Shown: positions 8,682-17,554, counted from the stretch's first letter. The stretch is DNA of 64,000 nt from JABDLO01 sp041749255 (GCA_041749255.1 JBGTBR010000056.1:1-64000); one strand, 5' to 3'. Translations and numbers: made by a program. The notes: generated from the sequence alone by a model not told the origin.

Positions 8682-9352
8682 TTTATAAATTTTTTTTAGT
8701 TAAATATAACAGTTGTACGATCATATTTTTATTCTGCTATGATAATACAATGAATAAAAATTAATGTTTGATAACATAATCAAATGTATGAATCTTGTCT
8801 ATAATTGTCTATGATACGAGTCATTGTGTCCAGTGATACGTATATTATTCGGCATATAGCATTCCACATTTTATCATAAATATTTTCTCGCTGCAAAAAA
8901 AAAATGATTAGGCAGGTGTCATCCGAAATTCTTAAAATTATCTTAAAAGAAAATATTTTCGTATTACCAAAAAATAAATCTATTCCCTTTTTGTTATTAA
9001 AATAGGCTATAAGTCAGACCTCCTGGTAAAAATATTTATTCACCACAAAAATCTTTTTCAAGTGAAAGAAATCATTGAAATTCTTGAGATAAAACCCTAT
9101 GGATTTGTTGTTCAAAATCATACCAGAAAGGTAAAACAGATTCTACCTAAAGAATATCTCAAAAAAAGATTGATGTGGGGATTATATGAGATTATCAATC
9201 TCATGAAATTTCAATACGCCCTTACCTGAGTAAATGGAGCTGTATCAAATGTGAAGTGTAAATAAATTTCCCAATTTATACTACACCTTTAAAGTCCCTT
9301 AGTGTTAACTTCAACACTAAGGCTATGACAAGTGTAATTTGTCGTTTAAGTC
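8682..9352. other. Intergenic spacer ahead of repeat copy B
   Basis: An AT-rich spacer. It holds a palindrome TTTGAT-N6-ATCAAA at 8767-8784 upstream of the CBS gene, the short open frame described at 9062-9229, and a hairpin with perfect 10 bp arms (CCTTAGTGTT / AACACTAAGG, 9297-9322) that has no T-run. No other gene is visible. Confidence 0.5.
9062..9229 (+). pseudogene. Short open frame, possible remnant of a small gene
   Basis: A GTG-initiated frame of 55 residues, VKEIIEILEIKPYGFVVQNH and onward, ending in TGA. The opening alternates hydrophobic and charged residues like a small beta-rich protein, vaguely recalling DUF2442 proteins. It lacks an ATG and a ribosome-binding site, and it sits in a spacer next to repeat copy B. 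It may be a degraded gene or a true small protein; a homology search would settle it. Confidence 0.3.
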
Positions 9353-9801
9353 GCAGGTATTTTTTTCAGTGAACAGTGAACAGTGAACAGTGAACAGTGA
9401 ACAGTAAAATCAGAAAGAGAAAAGCTAAAAGCAACCTACCGTAGGCGAAAACCTCAACCTTATTTTAGATAGTAGTCCGTAGTTGGTAGTTCGTAGCTGG
9501 TAGCTCGTAGTCCGTAACCTATTAGCGTTTAGCCATTGGATTTTAGCAGTTAGCATTCGATTCGTTATTCGCATTTTGCAGTTCGCAGTTCGCTATTTCA
9601 CTTTAAATTTTTCACTATTCACCATTTACCTTTCGACTTTCAGACTTTCCGACATTCGACATTCCGACTTTCAGACCTTTGACTTTCCGACTTTCAGACC
9701 TTTGACTTTCCGACTATGAATAGCTCGTAGTTCGTAGCTCGTAGTTCGTAGCTCGTAGTAAATGGTTTTAGTTTTAGTTTTGGTTTTGGATAATTTTCAA
9801 T
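9353..9801. repeat. Mosaic repeat, copy B (inverted partner of copy A)
   Basis: Non-coding, word-like DNA whose reverse complement matches 161-563. The best part is 9515-9790 (TAGCTCGTAGTTCGTAGC, ACTTTCCGACTTTCAGACC and similar units). It starts at gcaggtattttttt, the same border as copy A. Related low-complexity sequence continues to about 9943, including CTTAACCTCAACCTTAATC. Together with copy A it brackets the stress block. Confidence 0.85.
9367..9405. repeat. Tandem heptamer CAGTGAA, five and a half copies
   Basis: Five perfect copies of CAGTGAA (9367-9401) followed by a partial CAGT, at the inner border of repeat copy B. Copy A has only one or two related units at the matching place (gttcgctgttcactg), so the array length differs between the two copies, as expected from slippage. 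Confidence 0.9.
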
Positions 9802-9943
9802 TTCAAGACCTTCGACTTTCCGACTTTCCGACTTTTGACCTTTCGACCATCATACCGTTCACAGTTCACTGCTCACCGTTCACCGTTTTTTCGACCTGCC
9901 AAAGGCGAAAACCTTAACCTCAACCTTAATCTTATGCTTTTCC

Positions 9944-10477
9944 TTATCCTATCATTATTTTTTTAAAGGCAGATTTTAACCCATAAAAAAATGTCCATAT
10001 AAAACATGTGTAAAATAAAATCATTTTCGATGCTATAATCCAACCTAAAAAAGGGAGTAATGCAGAATGAGCAGATAAATAGGTGTAATTCTCCAAATAG
10101 TCGATGGCCAGAGCAAATATGGACAATATAAGCAATCCTCTTATTATTTTTCCACGGTTAAATGAGATGGAGGCTAAATAATAGTTAATCAAAAGGAGCA
10201 AAAAGGGCCAAAAAATATCCATTGAAAAAAATGCTTGAAAGTAACCCAATTTCCCTGAAGAATATATTGTGTTCATACCTGGAATGTAATCCGTTTCCGG
10301 ATTGATGATTTTCATATTATTCCATATTCCATTGCCTAAAAACTGAGGATGAGATACCTCTTCACTGATAAAAAAAGCCCCTTTATTCATCAACATCCCC
10401 ACAGTAAATAATCCAAATAATATTATTATAGTGGAGATATTTTTTTCTACAAATAAATGCACTTTTATCATAGACAA
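9944..10477 (-). CDS. Integral membrane protein of unknown function
   Basis: The 177-residue protein has four likely membrane helices: about 12-32, 82-107 (IFWPFLLLLINYYLASISF), 112-130 and 140-165. Between helices 1 and 2 is a loop of about 50 residues, probably periplasmic (NPETDYIPGMNTIYSSGKLG). A conserved-looking segment LAIDYLENYTYLSA precedes the last helix. I do not recognise a family. It lies 67 bp downstream of the HPPD gene on the same strand and could be the last gene of the marR-hpd transcript. Its 3' end abuts repeat copy B. Confidence 0.65.
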   Translation of the reverse strand: MSMIKVHLFVEKNISTIIILFGLFTVGMLMNKGAFFISEEVSHPQFLGNGIWNNMKIINPETDYIPGMNTIYSSGKLGYFQAFFSMDIFWPFLLLLINYYLASISFNRGKIIRGLLILSIFALAIDYLENYTYLSAHSALLPFLGWIIASKMILFYTCFIWTFFYGLKSAFKKIMIG

Positions 10478-10544
10478 CTAAATTTGAACGGCTATGCAAG
10501 ATAATCAAAAATATTTGACATTGAGCTACTTGCTTTCAGTCAAA

Positions 10545-11672
10545 TTATAATGTGCCTCTTATCGCTTGTTCTCTTTCTATGGCTTCGAATAAAGCTTTAA
10601 AATTTCCTTTGCCAAAAGATCTGGCTCCTTTTCTTTGAATGATTTCAAAAAATAGTGTAGGTCTATCCACTATAGGCTTGGTAAAAATCTGTAAAAGATA
10701 TCCCTCCTCATCTCTGTCTACTAATATATTCATCTTTTTTAAATCTTGAATCTCTTCATCGATGTCCCCTACTCTATTTGCAAGAGTGATGTAATATGGA
10801 TCAGGGACGTAAAGAAAATCCAATCCACGTCGACGAAGCTCTGAAACTGTATGTATTATGTCATTGGTTGCCAATGCAATGTGTTGAACCCCGCCACCGT
10901 TATAAAAATCCAAATATTCGTCAATCTGAGATTTCTTTATTCCTTTTGCAGGCTCATTTATTGGGAATTTAATATAACCATTCCCATTACTCACAACTTT
11001 ACTCATCAAAGCAGTATATTTGGTAGATATGTCTTTATCATCAAAGGTTACCAGTAAATTAAATCCCATCACCTTTTCGTAAAATTCGACCCACAAATTC
11101 ATTTCTCCCAATGGCACATTACCTACACAATGATCTATATATTCTAAACCAATTGGTTCTACAGACTTATATCCAAAAACTTTTTTATAGCCGGGTAAAA
11201 AAACTCCATTATATTCCTTTCTTTCTACAAAGTGATGGATGGTTTCGCCATACGTTTTTATACCAGAAATGACGACCTTACCTCCTTCATCATGCAATAC
11301 AACAGGATCAAAGGCCGGCACAGCACCTCTTTCAACAGCAATTTCAAATGATTCACGGGCATTTTCTACCCACAAAGCTATAGCTTTTACCCCATCACCA
11401 TGCCTGGCGACATGATTAGAAATTTCAGAATTACTTCTTAATGCTGATGTTAATACAAATTTTACTTTCCCCTGCTCCAGCGCATATGATGCATATTCTT
11501 TACAACCGGTTTCAGGACCTTTGTAGCCCACTAGTTGGAAACCCATACAATGCTGATAAAATAAAGAAGCTTGCTTCGCATTACCTACGTAAAACTCAAT
11601 ATAGTCGGTTCCATAAATAGGAAATGTATCCTTGTTTTGATCTTTATTTTTGTCCATAGTTTTATTCATCAT
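10545..11672 (-). CDS. hppD: 4-hydroxyphenylpyruvate dioxygenase
   Basis: Converts 4-hydroxyphenylpyruvate to homogentisate, the second step of tyrosine degradation, using non-haem Fe(II) in the cytosol. The 375-residue protein has two vicinal-oxygen-chelate halves. The metal ligands are visible in the C-terminal half: H181 (EYIDHCVGN), H264 (GGGVQHIALATND) and E343 (FFEIIQRKGA). The C-terminal helix (GNFKALFEAIEREQ) that closes the active site is intact. The length is typical of the family. It follows the MarR gene by 10 bp on the same strand, so the regulator is probably co-transcribed. Homogentisate dioxygenase is not in the window. Confidence 0.97.
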   Translation of the reverse strand: MMNKTMDKNKDQNKDTFPIYGTDYIEFYVGNAKQASLFYQHCMGFQLVGYKGPETGCKEYASYALEQGKVKFVLTSALRSNSEISNHVARHGDGVKAIALWVENARESFEIAVERGAVPAFDPVVLHDEGGKVVISGIKTYGETIHHFVERKEYNGVFLPGYKKVFGYKSVEPIGLEYIDHCVGNVPLGEMNLWVEFYEKVMGFNLLVTFDDKDISTKYTALMSKVVSNGNGYIKFPINEPAKGIKKSQIDEYLDFYNGGGVQHIALATNDIIHTVSELRRRGLDFLYVPDPYYITLANRVGDIDEEIQDLKKMNILVDRDEEGYLLQIFTKPIVDRPTLFFEIIQRKGARSFGKGNFKALFEAIEREQAIRGTL

Positions 11673-11682
11673 TAGTTTAATT

Positions 11683-12171
11683 TTAGTGGTTTATAAATGT
11701 TTCAGCATTTTCATTGAATTTGATTTCATTTTTTGCAACATTAAGATTATCATTAATGGTATTCAACACTTTATCCATTGCGGTAAGATCCTGCAACTCA
11801 ATATTATTAAAACTCCTGCTTCTGAATGTATACACCAATGGCCAAATTGTATTTACTAGTTTTTTTCCCTCTGGAGTAATTATCACCAAATAACGCCGTC
11901 TATCCATTTTACTTTTAATGCGATTGATATAGTTTTTGCTTTCGAGCAAGTCGAGAATCCTGGTTAAAGTGGGTGCATCTTTGTGAGTATAGGTTGCCAG
12001 TTCTTGCTGACTGAATCCGTCTTCTCTATCCAACTCCCTCAGAACAATCCATTGATCCACAGTAACTGGAATCCCGTTTTCCAACAAGTCTTTTGCAAAA
12101 CTCTGCTTCAAAATTTTTGCGGTTCTTTCAATTAAATAAGCGGATATTAAAGTTTTTTCATCAATTTGCAT
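11683..12171 (-). CDS. MarR-family transcriptional regulator
   Basis: The 162-residue protein has a winged helix-turn-helix at about 35-105: DREDGFSQQELATYTHKDAPTLTRILDLLESKNYINRI, then the wing KMDRRRYLVIITPEGKK. Helices at both ends would form the dimer. It lies 10 bp upstream of the HPPD gene and is divergent from paaY. MarR proteins next to aromatic pathways usually repress them and are released by a pathway intermediate; that role here is inference. Two AT-rich palindromes in the divergent spacer (12262-12279 and 12296-12307) are its most likely binding sites. Confidence 0.93.
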   Translation of the reverse strand: MQIDEKTLISAYLIERTAKILKQSFAKDLLENGIPVTVDQWIVLRELDREDGFSQQELATYTHKDAPTLTRILDLLESKNYINRIKSKMDRRRYLVIITPEGKKLVNTIWPLVYTFRSRSFNNIELQDLTAMDKVLNTINDNLNVAKNEIKFNENAETFINH

Positions 12172-12261
12172 ATACTATTCTTTGTTCATTAAAAATCAAT
12201 TGAACATCTATAAAACAAAAGAATGAACTAGCATCAATTGTGCTTTATATTAAAGTAAAAC

Positions 12262-12279
12262 AAAATTAAGCTTAATTTT
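12262..12279. promoter_or_regulatory. Perfect 18 bp palindrome, candidate MarR operator
   Basis: AAAATTAAGCTTAATTTT is a perfect palindrome in the spacer between the divergent marR and paaY genes. MarR proteins bind AT-rich palindromes of about this size. AT-rich DNA makes chance palindromes more likely, but 18 perfect bases is unusual. Confidence 0.5.
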
Positions 12280-12295
12280 ATTGTTATACAATTAA

Positions 12296-12307
12296 TTAGT
12301 ATACTAA
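12296..12307. promoter_or_regulatory. Perfect 12 bp palindrome, second candidate operator
   Basis: TTAGTATACTAA lies 29 bp upstream of the paaY start codon, 16 bp from the larger palindrome. It could be a second half of a MarR operator pair or an element specific to paaY. Confidence 0.4.
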
Positions 12308-12335
12308 CTATAAATAATTAAAACTTTTAAAATCA

Positions 12336-12935
12336 ATGATATACAAATTTAAAGGATTTACACCGGTAGTTCACCCCTCCTCATTCGTGCATCCTCAGGC
12401 TGCAGTAACAGGAAATGTCATCATTGGTAAAGATGTCTATATCGGTCCGGGAGCTGCGATCAGGGGTGATTGGGGAGGAATTGTAATTGGCGATGGTTGC
12501 AATGTTCAGGAAAATTGTACCATTCATATGTTTCCAGGAGTAACAGTCATTTTGGAGCAAGACGCACATATAGGACACGGTGCCATCATACATGGTGCCC
12601 ACATTGGAAAAAACGTACTGATAGGTATGAATAGTGTAATCATGGATGAGGTGATCATAGAAGATGAATGCATCATAGGTGCTTTAACTTTCATTAAATC
12701 AGGAATCACTATACCCAGGAGGAGTTTAGTAACGGGTAATCCCGGAAAGATCATAAAAGAAGTGAGTGATGAAATGATTAAGTGGAAAGGTATGGGAACC
12801 AAACTTTATCAAACTCTACCCGGAGATTGCAAATACAGTCTTCAGGAAACTCAGCCTCTGACAGATCTACCAGAATCCCAACCTAAACAAGATGCTCTAT
12901 ATAAAGCCTGGAATGATATAAAATCCAAAGGTTAG
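12336..12935 (+). CDS. paaY: PaaY-like gamma-class carbonic anhydrase / thioesterase
   Basis: The 199-residue protein is a left-handed beta-helix of hexapeptide repeats (VTGNVIIGKDVYIGPGAAIRGDWG ...). The three zinc-type histidines are present: H64, H81 and H86 (AHIGHGAIIHG). A helical C-terminal tail follows (WKGMGTKLYQTLPGDCKYSL), matching PaaY rather than generic YrdA/CaiE proteins. PaaY hydrolyses dead-end CoA esters formed during phenylacetate degradation. PaaZ of the same pathway is encoded about 21 kb away at 33511. The gene diverges from marR and its stop overlaps the stop of the convergent TonB receptor by 4 bp. Confidence 0.85.
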   Translation: MIYKFKGFTPVVHPSSFVHPQAAVTGNVIIGKDVYIGPGAAIRGDWGGIVIGDGCNVQENCTIHMFPGVTVILEQDAHIGHGAIIHGAHIGKNVLIGMNSVIMDEVIIEDECIIGALTFIKSGITIPRRSLVTGNPGKIIKEVSDEMIKWKGMGTKLYQTLPGDCKYSLQETQPLTDLPESQPKQDALYKAWNDIKSKG

Positions 12936-15583
12936 AAATAAAAACCGGCACTGACATTGAGAAGTCTGCCTACCTGAGGAGCATTAAAACCCAATAATAC
13001 ATTTTCTACCTGATTATTATTTTGAAAAGGTAAAAAGTAAGTTTGCTGAATATTCCTTATATTTTCTCTATTGGTCACATTATAAAGAGAAATCCTACCA
13101 TAAAATCCATTGTTATTTCTATTATGATTAAACTGAACTGAAACATCCATTCGGAAATAGTATGGAAGTCTGCCGACAATATTATCTATATCAATATTAT
13201 TTCGTGTTGTATTATCACGTATCATCTCCAGCGATGTAAAAGGCATTCCAGTTTGATAAATCCCATTAACTGAAAATGTAAATGAACCGAGTGTAACAGA
13301 ATTTACAATTTTTAATTGATGTCTTCGATCATTGGGAGAAGGGAAATATTCACCGCGAAAAACATCTTCAAAAGAAATGCTGGTTTTACTTAATGTGTAT
13401 CCCAATAAGGAATTATACCACTTACCATTATACGAAGCCATAAAATCAAGTCCCTGAGACCGTGTAACACCGGTATAGAGTTTGTATTGATTAGGCTGAT
13501 TTGCCTGTAAGGCGGAAATACTCACTCCTGGCCTTGCAGGCAAGAAAGCGACAGTACCATCTGTGAAACTTGTAAACGCTTCAACATCAAATACAAATTT
13601 GCCAATACTGTGAACCATACCAGCCATATAAATATCTGACTTAGCTTGCGGAATATTGTTTTTAGTATCTGAGAGCATAAAAAAAGGCAAGTTTTGTCCA
13701 GCTCTTGATTCAAAATTAATTTCTCGCAAATTCTGAAATAGACGACTGAAAGAAGACTTAAGTACTGAGGATTCATTTAGTTCATAATTAAGATTAACCG
13801 AAGGTGACAGATTGAATATATCTATCTGAGGTGTGTACACTCCCTTTATACCACCCATCAAAGTAAGCCTGTTATTTATAATAAAAGTTTTGGATCCGTA
13901 AATAAAATACTCCTGAATATTCTGATCAAAACTGATATTTCTGGAGTCTTTGAACTCCCTAAACCGTAAATTTTCTTTGAACTCCGCAATGTTATTCCTA
14001 ACAACACTGCCGAAGCCAACGTTAAAATCTTCCTTTCTATGGTACTGGATAGAAATACCTTCACCACTGATATCATTATTATTTTCCTGAAAGAGAGAAA
14101 AGGGCTCCCTTTCTATCTTTCTGGCTCTCATCACCAAAGAGGTGTTCAATAAGTTGTAATTGTAATAATTTGATTTATAATAATTTACATTAAAATTCTT
14201 ATGATCTTTACTGTTAAAATCGTATCGGATACTATATCCATTATTTTTCCAGTTCTCAGCATTCTCAAGGCTTTCTTCATGACTAACCAGAACATTTTCC
14301 TGTCTTGAAATGAATGAATTGGAATAACTTCGACTAAATTGATCCATACTTCTCATCCCGCTGATGGATAATTTGTGGTTATCTTTCATTAGAAAAGAAA
14401 ACTTTCCATTCAAGTCATAAAACTGAAAAGAGGGTAATACTGTAGAGATTTTCTCACGCTGCAGGCCAATAGGATCAATGACATTTGATCCTATTTCTCC
14501 CCTTCCAGGTTCAAATGAGAGTGGTGTCTCAAATGGATCTGTGTGATTTAACCTTCCACCAACCGACAAACTTACTCGCCTATCAGGAGATATTTGAATG
14601 GCTCCTCCAGCCTTCATAAAATCTGCCTCTACCTGTCCGGAAATATGATTAAACCTATCTGTAGATTCCATGTGTAACATACCGCCAGTTCTACTTTCAA
14701 ATTGGAGAGGTACCCTATTTTTATAAAGCGAAATTTCATCAAAATAAAATGGATTGACAGCACTAAAAATTCCATAATAGTGGTCTATCTTATACACTGG
14801 TATTCCATCCATCATGATCAGAACTTCATCAGATTGCCCACCTCTAATTCGAAATACACCTGATTCGTCATGTCCTGCTGCAACACCGGGAAGCATTTGT
14901 AATGCCCTGATCTGATCTTTACCGAACACATCTGTTTGAGGAAGCATGAAAACAGAAAAGTCATCCAAATGAATCACACTATTAAATTGAGATTGGACAT
15001 GGGGCGGTGCAACAATGATTATCACCTCATCCACTGAATACGATTTTCGATTCAGCCCGGCGCTCATCTTATCCGATGAAAATGGAGTGTTTTCGTAACC
15101 TAAGTAACTGATTATTATATCGTCGACCAATTCTTTTTTGCATTTAAGAATAAAGTTTCCGTCTCCATCTGTCACAGTTCCAATTCCTGTCTCAGGCACA
15201 AAAACAGATGCAAAAGATAATGGCGCTCCCGATTCAGCATCATAAACCTCTCCCTCAACAGTAACCCATTCTTCCTCCTCATTATTTACGTATTCGTGAG
15301 CTCTTCGCAATAAAACTTTATTATCCTCTACAATCATGTACATTATTCCTGCATCTTTAAATATCAGATCCAGTGCTTCATTGAGGTTTAATTCGTCTAA
15401 ATTGACAGAGGTATTTATTTTATCGGATGACAGTAAGTCTTCATGATAGGCAACCAACACCTGGTATCGCTGATGTAATGATTTTAAAAAATCTTTAATG
15501 GGTGCATTATCAAGTACCTGACATAAAACTGCGGTTTGTATGCCCATGAAAAAACAAAGCCATATGGCAGTACATTTAATCAT
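12932..15583 (-). CDS. TonB-dependent receptor with STN and carboxypeptidase-regulatory domains
   Basis: The 883-residue outer-membrane protein starts with a signal peptide (IWLCFFMGIQTAVLCQ). It continues with an STN domain (about 22-92; IKDFLKSLHQRYQVLVAYHE), a carboxypeptidase D regulatory-like beta-sandwich (about 105-185), a plug (about 215-330; QMLPGVAAGHDESGVFRIRG) and a 22-strand-type barrel ending in NVSAGFYF, with the usual C-terminal Phe. The STN domain signals to a FecR protein. Its start overlaps the end of the upstream fecR gene by 8 bp and an ECF sigma gene precedes that, a complete transport-signalling set. No SusD partner follows. The ligand is unknown. Confidence 0.95.
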   Translation of the reverse strand: MIKCTAIWLCFFMGIQTAVLCQVLDNAPIKDFLKSLHQRYQVLVAYHEDLLSSDKINTSVNLDELNLNEALDLIFKDAGIMYMIVEDNKVLLRRAHEYVNNEEEEWVTVEGEVYDAESGAPLSFASVFVPETGIGTVTDGDGNFILKCKKELVDDIIISYLGYENTPFSSDKMSAGLNRKSYSVDEVIIIVAPPHVQSQFNSVIHLDDFSVFMLPQTDVFGKDQIRALQMLPGVAAGHDESGVFRIRGGQSDEVLIMMDGIPVYKIDHYYGIFSAVNPFYFDEISLYKNRVPLQFESRTGGMLHMESTDRFNHISGQVEADFMKAGGAIQISPDRRVSLSVGGRLNHTDPFETPLSFEPGRGEIGSNVIDPIGLQREKISTVLPSFQFYDLNGKFSFLMKDNHKLSISGMRSMDQFSRSYSNSFISRQENVLVSHEESLENAENWKNNGYSIRYDFNSKDHKNFNVNYYKSNYYNYNLLNTSLVMRARKIEREPFSLFQENNNDISGEGISIQYHRKEDFNVGFGSVVRNNIAEFKENLRFREFKDSRNISFDQNIQEYFIYGSKTFIINNRLTLMGGIKGVYTPQIDIFNLSPSVNLNYELNESSVLKSSFSRLFQNLREINFESRAGQNLPFFMLSDTKNNIPQAKSDIYMAGMVHSIGKFVFDVEAFTSFTDGTVAFLPARPGVSISALQANQPNQYKLYTGVTRSQGLDFMASYNGKWYNSLLGYTLSKTSISFEDVFRGEYFPSPNDRRHQLKIVNSVTLGSFTFSVNGIYQTGMPFTSLEMIRDNTTRNNIDIDNIVGRLPYYFRMDVSVQFNHNRNNNGFYGRISLYNVTNRENIRNIQQTYFLPFQNNNQVENVLLGFNAPQVGRLLNVSAGFYF

Positions 15584-16544
15584 CGTTTACGTAAATGATG
15601 TTCCCGGATATACGATAATTCATATTCATAGGCCACAGCACGGATTGCAATGCTTTATCCAGGTCGTCACCCGTGAAAAAACCTGTATATAATTCCTTAC
15701 CATTTTTTTCATTATCCAATACAATTTGCACGTCGTATTGCCTTGATAGTTCGTCTAAAACGATCCGTAACTGCGATCTTTCAAAATGGAAAATCCGGCT
15801 AATCCATCTGGGACGGTTGTCTTGAAATGGCAAATTGATCTTTTCATTTGATTTTTTCAATCCTGAATAGCTTAATTGCTCTCCCGCTTTAAGAACAAAT
15901 TCCTCTGCCTTGATCGATACCTTAACACTGCCTGTAAAACACTGCACAGCCATTGAATCATTCCTGCTATAGGCATTAAATGAGGTACCCAATACTTCTA
16001 TAATACCCTTATCCATAATGACTCTAAATGGCGCATCATTTTTCACCACAGTAAAAAAAGCTTCTCCTTCCAGATTTATATTCCTTTTATTGGTAAATGA
16101 ATTCCTTGTAAATGCAATAGAAGATTCTGCATTGATGATTACTTCTGAATCATCGGGTAAATGAACCATCTCGTGATTTCCTTTTAACGAATGAATAGTA
16201 GGTCTATTCCATTTAAAATACACTACACCCAGAAGGATTGCAAAACAAGCGGCCACTCCTATCCATTTATACCAAAGTATATGTCTTATTTGAATATGAT
16301 CTTCAGTAATATTGATTTGGATTCGCTCCCACAATGCGTCTTTTTTACTCTGTTCCAGATAAATAGGAGTAAAAGTCACTTTTGATACTAAATATTTAGC
16401 TTCATCCATAACGGGTTGAAAATACTTATGATTCTCATAAAAGGAATTCCAGGCAGCATCCACAGACCTTTCCCGAACCCATTTAATAAATGATGGGTCT
16501 AATGCGAGTTCTTCGCTACTATATGTAAGAAAAGAATTATTCAT
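15576..16544 (-). CDS. FecR-family anti-sigma / signal-transfer protein
   Basis: The 322-residue inner-membrane protein has a cytosolic N-terminal part (1-93), one membrane helix (about 94-110, WIGVAACFAILLGVVYF) and a periplasmic FecR domain (about 125-230; LPDDSEVIINAESSIAFTRN, VLGTSFNAYSRNDS). A C-terminal DUF4974-like domain follows (about 250-320; LRIVLDELSRQYDVQIVLDN), which typically interacts with the receptor's STN domain. It holds the ECF sigma until the receptor binds its ligand. It sits between the sigma gene (82 bp upstream) and the receptor gene (overlap of 8 bp). Confidence 0.95.
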   Translation of the reverse strand: MNNSFLTYSSEELALDPSFIKWVRERSVDAAWNSFYENHKYFQPVMDEAKYLVSKVTFTPIYLEQSKKDALWERIQINITEDHIQIRHILWYKWIGVAACFAILLGVVYFKWNRPTIHSLKGNHEMVHLPDDSEVIINAESSIAFTRNSFTNKRNINLEGEAFFTVVKNDAPFRVIMDKGIIEVLGTSFNAYSRNDSMAVQCFTGSVKVSIKAEEFVLKAGEQLSYSGLKKSNEKINLPFQDNRPRWISRIFHFERSQLRIVLDELSRQYDVQIVLDNEKNGKELYTGFFTGDDLDKALQSVLWPMNMNYRISGNIIYVNDD

Positions 16545-16626
16545 TGATCATATGCACAAATTTATTCAGTAGTTTTATACTATCTATAAGGAAGGTAAAG
16601 TGTTTTTGTACTTAAGAAATCAGCTT

Positions 16627-17160
16627 TTATTTCCATTCTTCCTTTATTTTTTTTAGTGCTTGTGATATTAAATTTCTGACTGATTGGTAATTTATATCCA
16701 TAATGCTGCAAATCTCTTCGTATGATAGATTTTGAAAAAACTTAAGATATAGGGCCTCTTTTTGACGAGCTGATAAAAATTCCATTGATTGGTGAAGTTT
16801 ATGATGTGTTTCTTTTGTTTCTTCTGATTTGATCCATTGCTTTTCTCTGTTATCTATTTCAGCAAAATCAACTTCGAAATCTGAAACTTCGAGGATTTTT
16901 TTCCTACTTTTCAGAATATACAACACTCTTCTTCTGACCGCCGTCATAAGATACGGCCTTATTGTAACCTGGTGGCTTACATTTTTTCTTTTATTCCAAA
17001 GTTCCTCAAAAGTGTCCTGGATGGCATCCATTACCATGTCCTCATCACGTGTAAACCGCACAGCATAACTATAAAGATGATCCACTTCTCTTTTGTAAAT
17101 CATTTCCAGAGCTTTTACTTCTCCATCTCTTAAAGATTGCCATAATGTTTCATCGGTCAT
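16627..17160 (-). CDS. ECF-family RNA polymerase sigma factor
   Basis: The 177-residue protein has sigma region 2 (about 25-90; YSYAVRFTRDEDMVMDAIQDTFEELW) and region 4 (about 120-175; LSARQKEALYLKFFQNLSYEEICSIM, then VRNLISQALKKIKEE). There is no region 1 or 3, as expected for the Bacteroidota FecI-like group. It heads the fecI-fecR-receptor order and should activate the receptor operon on signal. A TAnnTTTG box lies about 72 bp upstream of the start. Beyond it is the mosaic repeat region. Confidence 0.95.
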   Translation of the reverse strand: MTDETLWQSLRDGEVKALEMIYKREVDHLYSYAVRFTRDEDMVMDAIQDTFEELWNKRKNVSHQVTIRPYLMTAVRRRVLYILKSRKKILEVSDFEVDFAEIDNREKQWIKSEETKETHHKLHQSMEFLSARQKEALYLKFFQNLSYEEICSIMDINYQSVRNLISQALKKIKEEWK

Positions 17161-17231
17161 GGATCCGGATAAGTTGTAGAGTCTGTGATATTACCATTAA
17201 ATAGAACCGTCGCGAATATATTGTACCAATA

Positions 17232-17239
17232 CAAATATA
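17232..17239 (-). promoter_or_regulatory. Candidate -7 box for the ECF sigma gene
   Basis: On the minus strand the bases read TATATTTG, an exact TAnnTTTG match, the Bacteroidota housekeeping -7 element. I see no good TTTG -33 element at the usual distance, so the call rests on one box. Confidence 0.35.
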
Positions 17240-17463
17240 AAAATTAAACCAACTACACAGCCCGATACTTTTGAATTGAAAATTCAAATAATAAATTTCT
17301 CAGCAATGTGTCATTAGGAGTTAGCTGGTAGCTCGTAGTTAAATAGCCTTTTAGCAATTAGCCTTTAGCAGTCACCGTTCACAGTTCACAGTTGACCGTT
17401 CACTGTTCAGACTTTCAGACCAAGAATAGCTCGTAGTTCGTAGCTCGAAGCTTGGTGTAGGCG

Positions 17464-17554
17464 GCGGTGAGCGGTGAGCGGTGAGCGGTGAGCGGTGAGC
17501 GGTGAGCGGTGAGCGGTGAGCGGTGAGCGGTGAGCGGTGAGCGGTGAGCGGTGA
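17464..17554. repeat. Perfect tandem array of GCGGTGA, 13 copies
   Basis: Thirteen uninterrupted copies of the heptamer GCGGTGA (91 bp), followed by a partial GCGGT. The unit is far richer in G and C than the surrounding DNA. A perfect array of this length implies recent slippage expansion. It is about 300 bp upstream of the ECF sigma start codon on the other strand. Confidence 0.97.

Noticed and set aside
9297..9322. Hairpin CCTTAGTGTT / AACACTAAGG as a terminator
   Set aside because: No T-run follows and no gene ends nearby; kept only as a structural note.
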